DNA of 8,433 nt from Pseudomonadota bacterium. Its GTDB lineage: Bacteria; Pseudomonadota; Gammaproteobacteria; Enterobacterales; Enterobacteriaceae. The translations under genes and the position numbers were made by a program. Of the stretch, positions 1 to 8,433 are shown piece after piece. Every line of letters starts with the position of its first letter. Position 1 is the first letter of the stretch. The notes below the pieces were generated by a model. It made no database searches and had not been told where the DNA came from. It worked only from the letters and a program-made list of their open reading frames with translations. The stretch lies in assembly GCA_023425455.1 (NCBI GenBank), contig JAFACP010000129.1, positions 1-8,433 of the forward strand. The letters run 5' to 3'.

Positions 1-108
<108 letters not shown>

Positions 109-197
109 CTAAACTTGAATAAATTCACTGACTTTTGCGTTTACCCGAACGTGTATCGAACGACTAACGCCTCAGCGTGGGTGATTAAAGAGGCCGG

Positions 198-226
198 ATT
201 GTAATAATTGTACACTCCGGAGTCAA
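198..226 (-). promoter_or_regulatory. Proximal rpmH promoter (sigma70)
   Basis: On the minus strand a TTGACT -35 box (221-226) and a TACAAT -10 box (198-203) are separated by exactly 17 bp (204-220). Each hexamer has one mismatch to consensus. Transcription would start about 95 nt before the rpmH ATG. The boxes are seen directly; promoter activity is inferred. Confidence 0.75.
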
Positions 227-324
227 TTCTCTTTCCTTATTTCCCGCGTATTTTCGCACGTTTTCGCGTGGAAAATGAGCAGCGTTCGACGCACAGAAGC
301 AGAGCTTTACGCGTCGGGTGGAGG

Positions 325-352
325 ATTATACGGCCTCGCGCTTAAAGCGCAA
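325..352 (-). promoter_or_regulatory. Distal rpmH promoter candidate
   Basis: The minus strand carries a perfect TATAAT (325-330) with TTGCGC (347-352) 16 bp upstream, a weak -35. The spacer contains a short perfect inverted repeat, GCGCTT-A-AAGCGC (338-350). It faces rpmH and lies about 125 bp upstream of the proximal promoter. Tandem promoters would be unsurprising for a highly expressed ribosomal gene, but the poor -35 keeps this tentative. Confidence 0.5.
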
Positions 353-435
353 GGATCGTCCAGGATCTTCGTGAGATCATTTTCAGCAAAAATGGGTCGC
401 ACGCATTAAATTTTCCAATATGCGGGCTAAATCGT

Positions 436-464
436 GGGGCGTGTACGCCAGGATCGATTACACT
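436..464 (+). promoter_or_regulatory. Upstream dnaA promoter (dnaA1p-like)
   Basis: The -10 candidate TACACT is at 459-464, just after a GATC at 452-455 and upstream of the DnaA box at 485. No good -35 hexamer lies 16-18 bp upstream; the 436-441 segment is G-rich and poor. The call rests mainly on the position, about 83 bp before the second -10 box, which mirrors the two dnaA promoters of E. coli about 80 bp apart with a DnaA box between them. Confidence 0.45.
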
Positions 465-484
465 TACCCGGTTTCGGATCTTCC

Positions 485-493
485 TGTGGATAA
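485..493 (-). promoter_or_regulatory. Perfect DnaA box (TTATCCACA)
   Basis: The plus strand reads TGTGGATAA, the exact complement of the consensus 9-mer TTATCCACA. It lies between the two candidate dnaA promoters. In E. coli the box at this place mediates autorepression of dnaA by DnaA protein; the same function is inferred here. Confidence 0.9.
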
Positions 494-506
494 ATCGGGA
501 AGAATC

Positions 507-525
507 TGTGAGAAACAGAAGATCT
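507..525. promoter_or_regulatory. Weak DnaA box plus AGATCT ATP-DnaA site
   Basis: TGTGAGAAA (507-515) departs from the relaxed 9-mer TTWTNCACA (read on the minus strand) at one position and starts 22 bp, about two helical turns, after the perfect box. It is followed by the palindrome AGATCT (520-525), the 6-mer reported to bind ATP-DnaA at the E. coli dnaA promoter. Together with the strong box they form a plausible DnaA array running into the second promoter. Sites are seen; occupancy is inferred. Confidence 0.5.
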
Positions 526-547
526 CTGGCTCAGTTTACGCTATGAT
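519..547 (+). promoter_or_regulatory. Downstream dnaA promoter (dnaA2p-like)
   Basis: TATGAT at 542-547 is a good -10 box (one mismatch) and runs into a GATC. The -35 region around 519-524 overlaps another GATC and is poor, as expected of a regulated promoter. A start near 553 would give an mRNA leader of about 265 nt before the dnaA GTG. Sequence and arrangement resemble E. coli dnaA2p, the major dnaA promoter. Confidence 0.6.
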
Positions 548-584
548 CCGCGGTCCCGATCGGGATCCTGCGATCCTGGCCGGG

Positions 585-712
585 TACAGACACAAAATCG
601 TTCATGCTGTATCAAGGCGGCACGAGAGCGGGTCCATGGCGCGTACACAAGTACGTGACTGAGACGAGCAAGTGCAGCCAACGCAGAGACGGCCTGAACG
701 ATGAAGTGTATA
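585..712. repeat. ERIC (IRU) element in the dnaA leader
   Basis: On the minus strand the segment follows my recollection of the enterobacterial repetitive intergenic consensus along its full length: an end near TATAC, then CTTCA, then CTGCGTTGGCTGCACTTGCT, then a core GTCACGTACTTGTGTACGC, then GTGCCGCCTT and an end at TGTCTGTA. The span of about 128 bp fits the usual 127 bp. The core folds as CGTAC-ACAA-GTACG (642-655). It lies downstream of both dnaA promoters, so it would be transcribed into the dnaA leader RNA. ERIC elements are non-autonomous palindromic repeats found in intergenic, often transcribed, DNA. The core has diverged from the usual CTTACTTATGTAAG, so this copy is not a canonical one. 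Edges are uncertain by a few bases. Confidence 0.8.
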
Positions 713-728
713 ACCGCAGATAGCGGTT

Positions 729-763
729 CGCACATCACCCTGATGGGGTCATGTCGATGTGCG
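729..763 (+). other. Stem-loop in the dnaA leader
   Basis: CGCACATC (729-736) pairs perfectly with GATGTGCG (756-763). Inside it ACCC (737-740) pairs with GGGT (746-749) around a 5-nt loop, leaving a 6-nt bulge. The structure would form in the dnaA mRNA about 55 nt before the GTG start and immediately after the ERIC element. No U-tract follows, so it is not an intrinsic terminator. Function is unknown. Confidence 0.5.
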
Positions 764-807
764 CCAACAATCATGAATATTCAGTCGTTTTCTTTTATTA
801 TTCGAGT

Positions 808-820
808 GGAGTCCGCCGTG
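808..820 (+). promoter_or_regulatory. dnaA ribosome binding site and GTG start
   Basis: GGAG (808-811) lies 6 nt before the GTG at 818-820, which opens the reading frame at [13 protein letters not shown], the conserved DnaA N-terminus. This settles the start against the in-frame upstream ATG at 701, which lacks conserved sequence downstream and lies inside the ERIC repeat. Confidence 0.9.
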
Positions 821-2215
821 TCACTTTCGCTTTGGCAGCAGTGTCTTGCCCGATTGCAGGATGAGTTACCAGCCACAGAATTCAGTATGTGGATCCGCCC
901 ATTGCAGGCGGAACTGAGCGATAACACGCTGGCTTTGTATGCGCCAAACCGTTTTGTGCTCGATTGGGTAAGGGATAAATACCTAAATAATATCAATGGA
1001 TTGTTGAATGATTTCTGCGGGACAGATGTTCCTCAGCTGCGCTTTGAAGTGGGCACAAAGCCGGTGACGCAATCTGTTCGAGAAACCGTTAATGTGGCCG
1101 CGCCTGCCCAGGCTGCGCCCGCACCGGCACCCCGTGTCGCCCCTGCTGCTCGTCCGGGCTGGGACAACGTTCCCGCACCGGCAGAGCCTGCCTACCGCTC
1201 TAACGTTAACGTTAAACACACGTTTGATAACTTTGTCGAAGGTAAATCGAACCAGCTGGCGCGCGCGGCGGCCCGTCAGGTGGCTGACAACCCGGGCGGC
1301 GCCTATAACCCGCTGTTCCTGTATGGGGGAACGGGTCTGGGTAAAACCCACCTTCTCCACGCGGTGGGTAACGGCATTATGGCGCGCAAGCCCAATGCGA
1401 AAGTGGTGTATATGCACTCCGAGCGCTTCGTTCAGGACATGGTAAAAGCCCTGCAAAACAATGCGATCGAAGAGTTTAAACGCTATTATCGTTCCGTTGA
1501 TGCGCTGCTGATCGATGACATTCAGTTCTTTGCCAATAAAGAACGATCTCAGGAAGAGTTTTTCCACACCTTCAATGCCCTGCTGGAGGGTAACCAGCAG
1601 ATCATTTTGACGTCGGATCGTTATCCGAAAGAGATCAACGGTGTTGAGGATCGTCTGAAATCTCGCTTTGGCTGGGGGCTGACGGTCGCGATCGAACCGC
1701 CAGAGCTGGAAACGCGAGTTGCGATCCTGATGAAAAAAGCCGATGAAAACGACATCCGCCTGCCGGGTGAAGTGGCGTTCTTCATCGCCAAGCGTCTGCG
1801 CTCCAACGTGCGTGAGCTGGAAGGCGCGCTGAACCGCGTTATCGCCAATGCCAATTTTACCGGCCGCGCGATCACCATTGATTTTGTGCGTGAAGCGCTG
1901 CGCGATTTGCTGGCATTGCAGGAAAAACTGGTCACCATCGACAATATTCAGAAGACGGTGGCAGAGTATTACAAAATCAAAGTGGCAGATTTACTGTCTA
2001 AACGTCGTTCCCGCTCGGTGGCGCGTCCGCGTCAGATGGCGATGGCGCTGGCAAAGGAGTTAACCAACCACAGTCTGCCGGAAATCGGCGATGCGTTTGG
2101 TGGCCGTGACCATACGACCGTGCTGCACGCTTGTCGCAAGATTGAGCAGTTACGCGAAGAAAGCCACGACATAAAAGAAGATTTTTCCAATTTAATCAGA
2201 ACATTATCATCGTGA
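818..2215 (+). CDS. dnaA: Chromosomal replication initiator DnaA
   Basis: This 465-residue AAA+ ATPase binds DnaA boxes at oriC, melts the origin and recruits the DnaB helicase; it also represses its own promoter. Domain I (about 1-80, starting [13 protein letters not shown]) serves oligomerisation and helicase contact. Domain II (about 85-130) is a low-complexity Ala/Pro linker. Domain III has Walker A GGTGLGKT (170-177), Walker B LLIDDIQF (230-237), an arginine finger candidate at R283 (R285 in E. coli) and sensor 2 near R332. Domain IV ends with the DnaA signature [16 protein letters not shown] (428-443), the helix-turn-helix that reads DnaA boxes. The length is within two residues of E. 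coli DnaA; the difference appears to lie in the linker. The GTG start at 818 is chosen over the upstream in-frame ATG at 701 because of its ribosome binding site and conserved N-terminus. dnaN follows after 4 bp. All key residues are intact. Confidence 0.98.
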   Translation: MSLSLWQQCLARLQDELPATEFSMWIRPLQAELSDNTLALYAPNRFVLDWVRDKYLNNINGLLNDFCGTDVPQLRFEVGTKPVTQSVRETVNVAAPAQAAPAPAPRVAPAARPGWDNVPAPAEPAYRSNVNVKHTFDNFVEGKSNQLARAAARQVADNPGGAYNPLFLYGGTGLGKTHLLHAVGNGIMARKPNAKVVYMHSERFVQDMVKALQNNAIEEFKRYYRSVDALLIDDIQFFANKERSQEEFFHTFNALLEGNQQIILTSDRYPKEINGVEDRLKSRFGWGLTVAIEPPELETRVAILMKKADENDIRLPGEVAFFIAKRLRSNVRELEGALNRVIANANFTGRAITIDFVREALRDLLALQEKLVTIDNIQKTVAEYYKIKVADLLSKRRSRSVARPRQMAMALAKELTNHSLPEIGDAFGGRDHTTVLHACRKIEQLREESHDIKEDFSNLIRTLSS

Positions 2216-2219
2216 CGCT

Positions 2220-3320
2220 ATGAAATTTACCGTTGAACGTGAACATTTATTAAAACCGCTGCAACAGGTGAGTGGCCCATTAGGCGGCCGCCCAACGCTG
2301 CCTATTCTTGGAAACCTGCTGCTTCAGGTCGCTGACGGTACGCTGTCGCTGACCGGCACAGATCTGGAAATGGAAATGATCGCGCGCGTTACGCTGTCCC
2401 AGCCGCACGACGCGGGCGCGACCACGGTTCCGGCACGTAAATTCTTTGATATCTGCCGTGGTCTGCCGGAAGGTGCGGAAATTGCGGTTCAGCTGGAAGG
2501 CGACCGCATGCTGGTGCGCTCTGGCCGCAGCCGTTTCTCGCTCTCCACGCTGCCTGCTGCGGATTTCCCGAACCTCGACGACTGGCAGAGTGACGTTGAA
2601 TTCACCCTGCCGCAGGCGACGATGAAGCGTCTGATTGAAGCCACGCAGTTCTCAATGGCGCATCAGGACGTTCGTTACTACTTAAACGGCATGCTGTTCG
2701 AAACCGAAGGCGAAGAGCTGCGTACCGTCGCAACCGACGGCCACCGTCTGGCGGTCTGTTCAATGCCGATTGGCGACACGCTGCCCAATCATTCGGTGAT
2801 CGTACCGCGTAAGGGCGTGATTGAGCTGATGCGTATGCTCGACGGCGGCGACACCCCGCTGCGCGTGCAGATCGGCAGCAACAACATTCGCGCTCATGTC
2901 GGCGATTTTGTCTTCACATCGAAGCTGGTGGACGGTCGTTTCCCGGATTATCGCCGCGTACTGCCGAAAAACCCGGACAAAACGCTGGAAGCGGGCTGCG
3001 ATATTCTCAAGCAGGCTTTTGCCCGCGCGGCCATTCTCTCAAACGAGAAATTCCGCGGCGTGCGTCTGTATGTCAGTGAAAACCAGATCAAAATCACCGC
3101 GAACAACCCGGAGCAGGAAGAGGCCGAAGAGATTCTGGACGTCAACTACGCCGGGGCTGAGATGGAGATTGGCTTTAACGTCAGCTACGTGCTGGACGTG
3201 CTGAATGCGCTGAAATGCGAGAATGTTCGCATTCTGCTGACCGACTCCGTATCAAGCGTACAAATTGAAGATGCCGCATCACAGTCGGCTGCTTATGTTG
3301 TCATGCCAATGAGACTTTAG
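2220..3320 (+). CDS. dnaN: DNA polymerase III beta sliding clamp
   Basis: This 366-residue protein forms the ring-shaped homodimer that encircles DNA and tethers polymerase III, as well as other polymerases, MutS, ligase and Hda, through their clamp-binding motifs. The N-terminus MKFTVEREHLLKPLQQVSG and C-terminus YVVMPMRL are those of the enterobacterial beta clamp. The length equals that of E. coli, and the three-domain fold (about 120 residues each) is covered without a break. The C-terminal MPMRL borders the hydrophobic cleft that binds partner peptides. It starts 4 bp after the dnaA stop with no clear Shine-Dalgarno, so translation is probably coupled to dnaA. Unlike E. coli, where as I recall recF follows immediately, a 147-bp gap with a palindromic repeat comes next. 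Confidence 0.98.
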   Translation: MKFTVEREHLLKPLQQVSGPLGGRPTLPILGNLLLQVADGTLSLTGTDLEMEMIARVTLSQPHDAGATTVPARKFFDICRGLPEGAEIAVQLEGDRMLVRSGRSRFSLSTLPAADFPNLDDWQSDVEFTLPQATMKRLIEATQFSMAHQDVRYYLNGMLFETEGEELRTVATDGHRLAVCSMPIGDTLPNHSVIVPRKGVIELMRMLDGGDTPLRVQIGSNNIRAHVGDFVFTSKLVDGRFPDYRRVLPKNPDKTLEAGCDILKQAFARAAILSNEKFRGVRLYVSENQIKITANNPEQEEAEEILDVNYAGAEMEIGFNVSYVLDVLNALKCENVRILLTDSVSSVQIEDAASQSAAYVVMPMRL

Positions 3321-3331
3321 TGAACAATATC

Positions 3332-3447
3332 GGGCTATCTGACTCGCCATTTTCAACCTGGGCTGTGCTCGCTCCTGTCACGTACTTCGTGTACGCTGCA
3401 GGCTCTGCGTGCAGTCCGCGTTGAAACTGGCTGCGCCGATTACGCCC
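3332..3447. repeat. Palindromic MITE-like repeat between dnaN and recF
   Basis: The 147-bp gap (3321-3467) holds an imperfect palindrome. Left arm GCCATTTTCAAC (3346-3357) matches right arm GTTGAAACTGGC (3420-3431) with one mismatch. Weaker outer pairing extends to GGGC (3332-3335) and GCCC (3444-3447). The centre has a hairpin CGTAC-TTCGT-GTACG (3381-3395), bracketed by CCTG (3374-3377) and CAGG (3399-3402). The core GTCACGTACTTCGTGTACGC is one base longer than the core of the ERIC at 585-712 in reverse orientation, but the ends are not ERIC-like. No ORF lies in it. Family name unknown to me; edges are approximate, and the insertion may be the whole gap. Confidence 0.65.
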
Positions 3448-3467
3448 TGGCCAGAAGAAACCCGGAT

Positions 3468-6981
<3,514 letters not shown>

Positions 6982-6991
6982 GTCCTCTGCG

Positions 6992-7019
6992 TATCCCTCT
7001 CCCCGCCGGGAGAGGGATA
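6992..7019 (+). terminator. 12-bp perfect hairpin after gyrB
   Basis: TATCCCTCTCCC (6992-7003) and GGGAGAGGGATA (7008-7019) form a perfect 12-bp stem with a 4-nt loop CGCC, starting 11 nt after the gyrB stop. It is followed by AAAACG rather than a U-tract, so it is not a classical intrinsic terminator. CCCTCTCCC/GGGAGAGGG palindromes are common after enterobacterial genes. It may protect the 3' end of gyrB mRNA or mark a processed end. The structure is certain; the terminator role is doubtful. Confidence 0.45.
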
Positions 7020-7040
7020 AAACGTAACGCAAAAGAGGAA

Positions 7041-7073
7041 TCCCCTGCGCAAACCCCATCCCCCTTTATCCCC
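7041..7073 (+). promoter_or_regulatory. C-rich, G-poor stretch (possible Rho site)
   Basis: This stretch has 19 C and 2 G in 33 bases, with repeated runs of four or five C. C-over-G bubbles with spaced YC dinucleotides are the hallmark of Rho-utilisation sites. It directly follows a hairpin that lacks a U-tract, so Rho-dependent ending of gyrB transcription is a reasonable inference, not shown. Confidence 0.35.
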
Positions 7074-7142
7074 GACTCTTTTACTGTTTTTTGAGCGGAA
7101 TCGCGTTAGCATGAACCCAGACTCATTCAATCCGGGGATCTC

Positions 7143-7955
7143 ATGGCCATCAAACTCATTGCAATCGATATGGACGGTACGCTGCTGCTGCCCGATCACA
7201 CTATTTCTCCAGCCGTTAAAAATGCGATTGCCGCCGCCCGTGAAAAAGGGGTGAATGTGGTGCTGACCACCGGCCGTCCGTATGCCGGCGTGCACAGCTA
7301 CCTGAAAGAGCTGCAGATGGACAAGCCGGGAGATTACTGCATCACCTACAATGGCGCGCTGGTGCAAAAAGCAGCAGATGGCAGCACGGTGGCGCAGACG
7401 GCGCTGAACTACGACGATTATCTGTTCCTGGAAAAACTGTCGCGTGAAGTTGGTTCCCATTTCCACGCGCTCGATCGTAATACCCTGTATACCGCGAACC
7501 GTGATATCAGCTACTACACCGTGCATGAATCCTTTGTCGCAACCATTCCGCTGGTGTTCTGCGAAGCGGAGAAAATGGATCCGAACACCCAGTTCCTCAA
7601 AGTGATGATGATTGATGAGCCCGCGATCCTCGACAAGGCCATTGCGCGTATTCCGGCGGAAGTAAAAGAGCAATACACCGTGCTGAAAAGTGCGCCGTAC
7701 TTCCTCGAAATACTGGATAAGCGCGTAAATAAAGGCACTGGCGTGAAATCACTGGCGGATGCGCTGGGCATCAAACCTGAAGAGGTGATGGCGCTGGGCG
7801 ATCAGGAAAACGACATCGCGATGATCGAATATGCCGGCATGGGCGTGGCGATGGATAACGCGATTCCGTCCGTAAAAGAGGTCGCTAACTTCGTCACTAA
7901 ATCGAATCTGGAAGACGGTGTTGCGTGGGCTATTGAGAAGTTTGTGCTGCAGTAA
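7143..7955 (+). CDS. yidA: HAD-family sugar phosphatase YidA
   Basis: This 270-residue cytoplasmic phosphatase belongs to the Cof subfamily of haloacid dehalogenase hydrolases; the E. coli enzyme dephosphorylates sugar phosphates such as glucose 1-phosphate with Mg2+. Motif I is DMDGT with nucleophile D9 and acid/base D11. Motif II is TTGRP (42-46). K197 in NKGTG is the motif III lysine. Motif IV is GDQENDIAM with D220 and D224. The cap domain, which selects the substrate, lies between motifs II and III (about 80-190). The length and nearly the whole sequence match E. coli YidA. A GGGGA ribosome site (7134-7138) lies 4 nt before the ATG. Its own promoter was not placed confidently in the gap after gyrB, and it ends in a strong terminator. 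The adjacent dgo genes metabolise sugar acids, but a functional link is only speculation. Confidence 0.97.
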   Translation: MAIKLIAIDMDGTLLLPDHTISPAVKNAIAAAREKGVNVVLTTGRPYAGVHSYLKELQMDKPGDYCITYNGALVQKAADGSTVAQTALNYDDYLFLEKLSREVGSHFHALDRNTLYTANRDISYYTVHESFVATIPLVFCEAEKMDPNTQFLKVMMIDEPAILDKAIARIPAEVKEQYTVLKSAPYFLEILDKRVNKGTGVKSLADALGIKPEEVMALGDQENDIAMIEYAGMGVAMDNAIPSVKEVANFVTKSNLEDGVAWAIEKFVLQ

Positions 7956-7975
7956 CGGTCTTTCTGAACCTGTCG

Positions 7976-8003
7976 ACCCCGGCTATCTGCCGGGGTTTTT
8001 TTT
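7976..8003 (+). terminator. Intrinsic terminator of yidA
   Basis: CCCCGGC (7977-7983) pairs perfectly with GCCGGGG (7989-7995) around the loop TATCT and is followed at once by eight T (7996-8003). An outer A-T pair (7976/7996) can extend the stem to 8 bp. It begins 21 nt after the yidA stop and separates yidA from the dgo promoter. Confidence 0.93.
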
Positions 8004-8041
8004 ACCCTTTATTAACCTTATTGTTCTTTTTGTGATCTGGA

Positions 8042-8078
8042 TTGTAGTACAACATTGTTTGATTGTACTACATTACAA
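8042..8078. promoter_or_regulatory. Paired palindromic operators before dgoR
   Basis: TTGTA-G-TACAA (8042-8052) is a perfect palindrome. TTGTA-C-TACAT (8063-8073) is the same with one mismatch at its last base. The centres are exactly 21 bp apart, two helical turns, which suits two dimers on one DNA face. The nine bases GTAGTACAA and TTGTACTAC are also perfect inverted repeats of each other. Because dgoR encodes a GntR/FadR-type repressor and such regulators bind short palindromes at their own promoters, these are inferred DgoR operators. I recall inverted-repeat operators reported for E. coli dgo but cannot check their sequence. No convincing -35/-10 pair was found; the promoter probably overlaps the sites. 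Confidence 0.7.
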
Positions 8079-8105
8079 CCACGGCAATAACGAATGGCAT
8101 CACGT

Positions 8106-8116
8106 TTGTACTGCAA
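8106..8116. promoter_or_regulatory. Possible third DgoR-type site
   Basis: TTGTA-C-TGCAA has the layout of the two upstream palindromes with one mismatch between arms. Its centre (8111) lies 43 bp, about four helical turns, from the centre at 8068. It would lie in the dgoR leader, about 65 bp before the start. The match is seen; binding is inferred. Confidence 0.4.
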
Positions 8117-8181
8117 AAGTGAGGCGAAATTCAGCGGTCGCGGTAAAGTAGTGATGGACACACAGAGCACAAGGACTCTCC

Positions 8182-8433
8182 ATGACTCTCAATAAAACCG
8201 ATCGCATTGTCATCACGCTGGGTACGCAGATTGTCGGCGGCAAATATGTTCCGGGTTCGCCACTGCCCGCAGAGGCCGAACTGTGCGAGGAGTTTGAAAC
8301 TTCGCGCAACATTATCCGGGAAGTGTTCCGCTCGCTGATGGCGAAACGGCTGATTGAAATGAAGCGGTATCGCGGCGCGTTTGTTGCGTCGCGAAACCAG
8401 TGGAACTACCTCGATACCGACGTTCTGCAGTGG
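8182..8433 (+). CDS. dgoR: D-galactonate regulator DgoR (5' part)
   Basis: The first 84 residues, MTLNKTDRIVITLGTQIVGG onward, match the N-terminus of E. coli DgoR, a protein of about 229 residues, so nearly two thirds lie beyond the window. DgoR is a FadR-subfamily GntR repressor of the dgo operon for D-galactonate uptake and breakdown; D-galactonate relieves repression. Visible is the winged helix-turn-helix: LPAEAELCEEFETSRNIIRE (29-48), followed by the recognition region and wing through MKRYRGAFVA (60-69). The ligand-binding FCD domain is outside. AAGGA (8171-8175) lies 6 nt before the ATG. The gene heads its own unit behind the yidA terminator, with palindromic operators 110-140 bp upstream, so autorepression together with the dgo enzymes is likely. 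Confidence 0.93.
   Translation, partial: MTLNKTDRIVITLGTQIVGGKYVPGSPLPAEAELCEEFETSRNIIREVFRSLMAKRLIEMKRYRGAFVASRNQWNYLDTDVLQW

Larger units (their letters stand above)
354..575. promoter_or_regulatory. GATC-rich dnaA promoter region (Dam/SeqA)
   Basis: Ten GATC tetramers start at 354, 364, 375, 452, 477, 521, 545, 558, 564 and 572. About one would be expected by chance in 222 bp. Five lie within about 55 bp around the dnaA2-type promoter; the one at 545 overlaps its -10 box. Established knowledge from E. coli: hemimethylated GATC clusters at the dnaA promoter are bound by SeqA, which silences dnaA after replication passes. The same role is inferred here. The sites are seen directly. Confidence 0.75.

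Noticed and set aside
350..580. Possible replication origin, because of a DnaA box and many GATC sites
   Set aside because: There is only one consensus DnaA box and no array of 13-mer AT-rich unwinding repeats; this is the known dnaA promoter layout, and enterobacterial oriC lies near mnmG/mioC.
420..662. 80-residue ORF in the rpmH-dnaA gap
   Set aside because: It runs through the dnaA promoters, DnaA box and part of the ERIC, with no ribosome site and no recognisable protein sequence.
701..817. A 39-codon in-frame N-terminal extension of dnaA from ATG 701
   Set aside because: Its start lies inside the ERIC repeat, the sequence is not DnaA-like, and the GTG at 818 has a good ribosome site and the conserved N-terminus.
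983..1567. 194-residue antisense ORF within dnaA
   Set aside because: It is fully opposite the conserved DnaA domains, with no start signal or recognisable motif.
7081..7112. yidA promoter using TTACTG or TTGAGC with TAGCAT
   Set aside because: Spacings of 20 and 10 bp do not suit sigma70; no alternative pair was convincing.
8031..8046. CRP site before dgoR (TGTGATCTGGATTGTA)
   Set aside because: The first half TGTGA is perfect, but the second half TTGTA fits TCACA poorly and belongs to the first palindrome; too weak to call.
7918..8151. 77-residue ORF from the yidA end into the dgoR leader, with a hydrophobic middle
   Set aside because: It reads through the intrinsic terminator and the palindromic operators; the hydrophobic run comes from the T-rich stretch, and there is no ribosome site.

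Overview
The window is a core chromosomal segment of a gamma-proteobacterium of the order Enterobacterales, most likely Enterobacter or a close relative (Lelliottia, Leclercia, Kosakonia or similar). The protein sequences are near-identical to my memory of the E. coli versions, but the intergenic DNA differs. The order is rpmH (divergent, 5' part only) - dnaA - dnaN - recF - gyrB - yidA - dgoR (5' part only). No phage, IS transposase, CRISPR, tRNA or rRNA gene is visible. The replication origin is not here: the DnaA box and GATC sites belong to the dnaA promoter.

Region 1 (1-817) is the divergent rpmH/dnaA control region. Ribosomal protein L34 is read leftward from two candidate sigma70 promoters. 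dnaA is read rightward from two candidate promoters, about 83 bp apart, that flank a perfect DnaA box. Ten GATC sites lie in about 220 bp, the classic arrangement for DnaA autoregulation and Dam/SeqA sequestration. A full-length ERIC-type palindromic repeat (about 585-712) and a further hairpin (729-763) lie inside the dnaA mRNA leader.

Region 2 (818-6981) is the replication and repair operon: initiator DnaA, beta sliding clamp DnaN, gap-repair ATPase RecF and gyrase subunit GyrB. dnaA and dnaN are 4 bp apart. dnaN and recF are split by 147 bp holding an imperfect palindromic repeat whose core resembles the ERIC core. A five-codon mini-ORF ends on the gyrB start codon.

Region 3 (6982-7955) holds a 12-bp perfect hairpin and a C-rich, G-poor stretch after gyrB, then yidA, a HAD-family sugar phosphatase, closed by a strong intrinsic terminator at 7976-8003.

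Region 4 (8004-8433) is the control region and start of dgoR, the GntR/FadR-type repressor of D-galactonate catabolism. Two TTGTA-N-TACA palindromes lie exactly 21 bp apart, and a third, weaker one lies 43 bp further on.

I found no undescribed multi-gene system. The points worth a second look are non-coding: the repeat between dnaN and recF, the ERIC in the dnaA leader, the phased operator set before dgoR, and the gyrB mini-ORF.
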